DNA of 8,424 bases, taken from positions 1 to 8,424 of the forward strand of contig PDRH01000115.1 in assembly GCA_002748015.1 (NCBI GenBank). Reading direction: 5' to 3'. The notes beneath the pieces were generated by a model. That model had not been told where the DNA came from and did no database searches. It saw only the letters and a program-made list of their open reading frames with translations. Source of the DNA: Bacteroidota bacterium (lineage in GTDB: Bacteria > Bacteroidota > Bacteroidia > Bacteroidales > CAJPTX01). Of the stretch, positions 7,248 through 8,424 are shown one piece after another. The first letter of the stretch is position 1; each line of letters opens with the position of its first letter. Both the position numbers and the translations under genes were made by a program.

Positions 7248-7802
7248 CTACCCATCCCCCTGGTCCTCCTCCACGTAGCGTAGGGGGACCTCATCGGTAA
7301 GCCACACCCCGTTGTCCGAGAGGAGGAAGGCGTAGCCATCCCTCTCCATCTGCCCGGCCAGCACACGGAGTACAACAGCCCTACCATGGCGTTGCCCAAC
7401 GGCTCTGGCGGTGCTTGGGTCTACGCTAAGGTGCACATGGTGGCGCTCCATCCGCCTGATGCACCCCGCCCCCTCTATCGCTTTGATAAATCGGCTGGCC
7501 GTACCGTGGTAGAGGTATTCGGGTGGCGACTGCGGCTTATACCCCAGGTCTACGCTGATGCTATGCCCCTGGTTGGCCCTGATGCGCTGCCCATCCGGAC
7601 TCAGGATGAAGCGCTGCTTGGCATTCGTCCGCACGATTTCCTCTAGCCCCGCGCGGTCCATCCTATGCCCATGCGCATTCATCCTTTCAATCAGCTCCTG
7701 TACATCCGCCCATCCCTGCTGGTCGAGGCGAAGGCCTATGGTCTCGGGCTTGTGGCGCAGGATGAGGCTGAGGAACTTGCTATCTTTTGGGGAGGCACTC
7801 AT
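7248..7802 (-). CDS. kptA: RNA 2'-phosphotransferase (Tpt1/KptA family)
   Basis: This 184-aa protein is a full-length KptA/Tpt1. The family transfers an internal RNA 2'-phosphate to NAD+, giving ADP-ribose 1'',2''-cyclic phosphate and nicotinamide. In eukaryotes this completes tRNA splicing; most bacteria lack such splicing, so the physiological substrate here is unknown. Family signatures present are 'LSLILRHKPETIGL' (Arg16-His17), 'KQRFIL', 'IRANQGHS' (about 74-81), 'YLYHGT' (96-101) for NAD+ binding, and 'HHVHLSVD' followed by 'VGQRHGRAVVLRV'. Likely catalytic residues are Arg16, His17, Arg75 and Arg138, so the enzyme looks active. It is a single gene with a good promoter directly upstream. 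It converges with the methyltransferase and diverges across 510 bp from a WGR-domain gene. Confidence 0.93.
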   Translation of the reverse strand: MSASPKDSKFLSLILRHKPETIGLRLDQQGWADVQELIERMNAHGHRMDRAGLEEIVRTNAKQRFILSPDGQRIRANQGHSISVDLGYKPQSPPEYLYHGTASRFIKAIEGAGCIRRMERHHVHLSVDPSTARAVGQRHGRAVVLRVLAGQMERDGYAFLLSDNGVWLTDEVPLRYVEEDQGDG

Positions 7803-7833
7803 AGAGAAGTATTTTGAGGGAGTATTCCGTGGG

Positions 7834-7864
7834 CAAAGGTAGGGAGAATTATCCTTTCCCCAAT
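7834..7864 (-). promoter_or_regulatory. Bacteroidota-type promoter of kptA
   Basis: On the minus strand TACCTTTG (7834-7841) is an exact -7 match, with ATTG (7861-7864) at -33 across a 19-bp spacer. The predicted start lies near 7827, giving a leader of about 25 nt before the ATG at 7802. The 12-mer CTACCTTTGCCC is identical to that at the AAA/nuclease gene. Confidence 0.65.
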
Positions 7865-7867
7865 TCG

Positions 7868-7960
7868 CTCCATAATCCGTTAGGTATTACGCCAGCAAGG
7901 GAGGTCTCAAAGCCACATTCGTCAGGCTGTCATGCCAAGCCATACACTCCATAATCGTTA
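7868..7960. repeat. Short direct repeat pair upstream of kptA
   Basis: CTCCATAATCCGTTA (7868-7882) recurs as CTCCATAATCGTTA (7947-7960), one base shorter, with starts 79 bp apart. Both copies lie just upstream of the kptA -33 element, the first only 3 bp from it. They could be paired binding sites or chance similarity. Confidence 0.3.
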
Positions 7961-8113
7961 AAATAGGATGCCAAAAAAAGGGATATATCTACCAACAATA
8001 TATAGAATATTAACCCTTATATAGCCTTGTTCCCTCTTCCGGCGGTGAATTTGGCGTACTCTAGCCCGCATCCCCCGCAGGAATGAAGGTTTACCTCCCA
8101 TCTGCCTCCACGG

Positions 8114-8148
8114 CCCCTCCGAATTTTCCCAGTGCAAATTCGGAGGGG
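8114..8148. repeat. Perfect 13-bp inverted repeat (hairpin)
   Basis: CCCCTCCGAATTT (8114-8126) and AAATTCGGAGGGG (8136-8148) pair perfectly around a 9-base loop (8127-8135). Further out, CCTCCAC (8105-8111) can pair with GTGGAGG (8168-8174), or TACCTCC (8092-8098) with GGAGGTA (8170-8176). There is no T-run on either side on either strand, so it is not a standard intrinsic terminator. It may be a structured leader, part of a non-coding RNA, or a DNA element. Confidence 0.75.
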
Positions 8149-8312
8149 ATGCTTTGGCGGGGCGGGGGTGGAGGTAGGGCGTGTTAGGAATTGTTGGTTA
8201 ATGTGGCGTTTCTATGCTATGCGTATGGTTCTCTACCTCGCTTCACCCCCTTGTCCCCCAACCTTCGCCAATTATCCCTACCTTTACTCCGAATTACGCA
8301 TAAACCATCAGG

Positions 8313-8424
8313 ATGATAACATACTTAGAGTACCGCAGCGAGAAGTCCAGCAAGTTCTGGGAGATAGAGGTCAAGGGAACAAGCTACACCGTGCGCTACG
8401 GCAAGATCGGCACGCTGGGCACGC
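8313..8424 (+). CDS. WGR-domain protein (partial, 5' end only)
   Basis: The first 37 codons encode MITYLEYRSEKSSKFWEI, then EVKGTSYTVRYGKIGTLGT, which is the start of a WGR domain. The 'KFWEI' strand and 'VRYGKIGTLG' loop match the family core, with YGKIG in place of WGRIG, a common bacterial variant. WGR domains occur in PARPs, where they contact DNA ends, and in many bacterial proteins fused to other domains such as DUF4132 or leucine-rich repeats; which applies here is not visible. The ATG at 8313 is the first in frame and has no clear Shine-Dalgarno. The domain at the very N-terminus suggests a multidomain protein continuing off the window. Confidence 0.85.
   Translation, partial: MITYLEYRSEKSSKFWEIEVKGTSYTVRYGKIGTLGT

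Larger units (their letters stand above)
7803..8312. other. 510-bp gene-free divergent region between kptA and the WGR gene
   Basis: No credible coding frame, tRNA or rRNA is seen. The region holds the kptA promoter (7834-7864), an imperfect 15/14-bp direct repeat (7868-7882 and 7947-7960), an AT-rich island (about 7951-8024), and a perfect 13-bp hairpin (8114-8148) with possible outer pairing. It also has a weak -7-like TACCTTTA (8279-8286) before the WGR gene. Both flanking genes start here, so no gene needs a terminator in it. Confidence 0.6.

Noticed and set aside
8114..8148. Hairpin as a rho-independent terminator
   Set aside because: No T-run follows on either strand and no gene ends nearby in either direction.
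1..8424. CRISPR array, transposase, tRNA or rRNA genes
   Set aside because: I saw no regularly spaced repeats, transposase motifs, terminal inverted repeats or cloverleaf sequences in the window.

Overview
The window looks like the chromosome of a GC-rich member of the Bacteroidota, probably Bacteroidales. Three things point there. Several genes are preceded by the Bacteroidota-type promoter (TAnnTTTG at about -7 and a TTG-type element about 19-20 bp upstream). The gene content is typical: a BspA-like leucine-rich-repeat surface protein, a DKNYY-type lipoprotein, and a full-length AAA-ATPase-like/PD-(D/E)XK protein of the DUF1703 kind. Classical Shine-Dalgarno sequences are also missing before most starts. 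No genus can be named from the sequence.

Layout. (1) 1-1175, minus: 5' part of a secreted BspA-like LRR protein, whose 3' end lies off the left edge, with its own promoter at 1277-1308. (2) 1356-3583, minus: a tight three-gene run of a 249-aa and a 119-aa protein of unknown function (3 bp apart), then a DKNYY-repeat lipoprotein 20 bp on. (3) 3667-5349, minus: the 560-aa AAA-ATPase-like/nuclease protein, 83 bp upstream of that run, possibly on the same transcript. (4) 5350-5513: divergent promoter region. (5) 5514-7229, plus: a cluster of a 114-aa unknown, a 240-aa unknown (4 bp gap) and a class I SAM-dependent methyltransferase (20 bp gap). (6) 7248-7802, minus: RNA 2'-phosphotransferase KptA, convergent with the methyltransferase. 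(7) 7803-8312: a 510-bp gene-free divergent region with an AT-rich island, a short direct repeat and a perfect 13-bp hairpin. (8) 8313 to the right edge, plus: start of a WGR-domain protein.

How the genes may work together. No complete, recognised defence or metabolic system is visible. The parts with a known function are a nuclease-like ATPase, an RNA-repair type NAD+-dependent phosphotransferase, a nucleic-acid-binding WGR domain and a methyltransferase. They are mixed with four soluble proteins of no recognisable family and two exported proteins. This is typical of a Bacteroidota accessory island, but a shared function is inference only. The most unexplained items are the two small-protein operons and the hairpin-bearing 510-bp region between kptA and the WGR gene.
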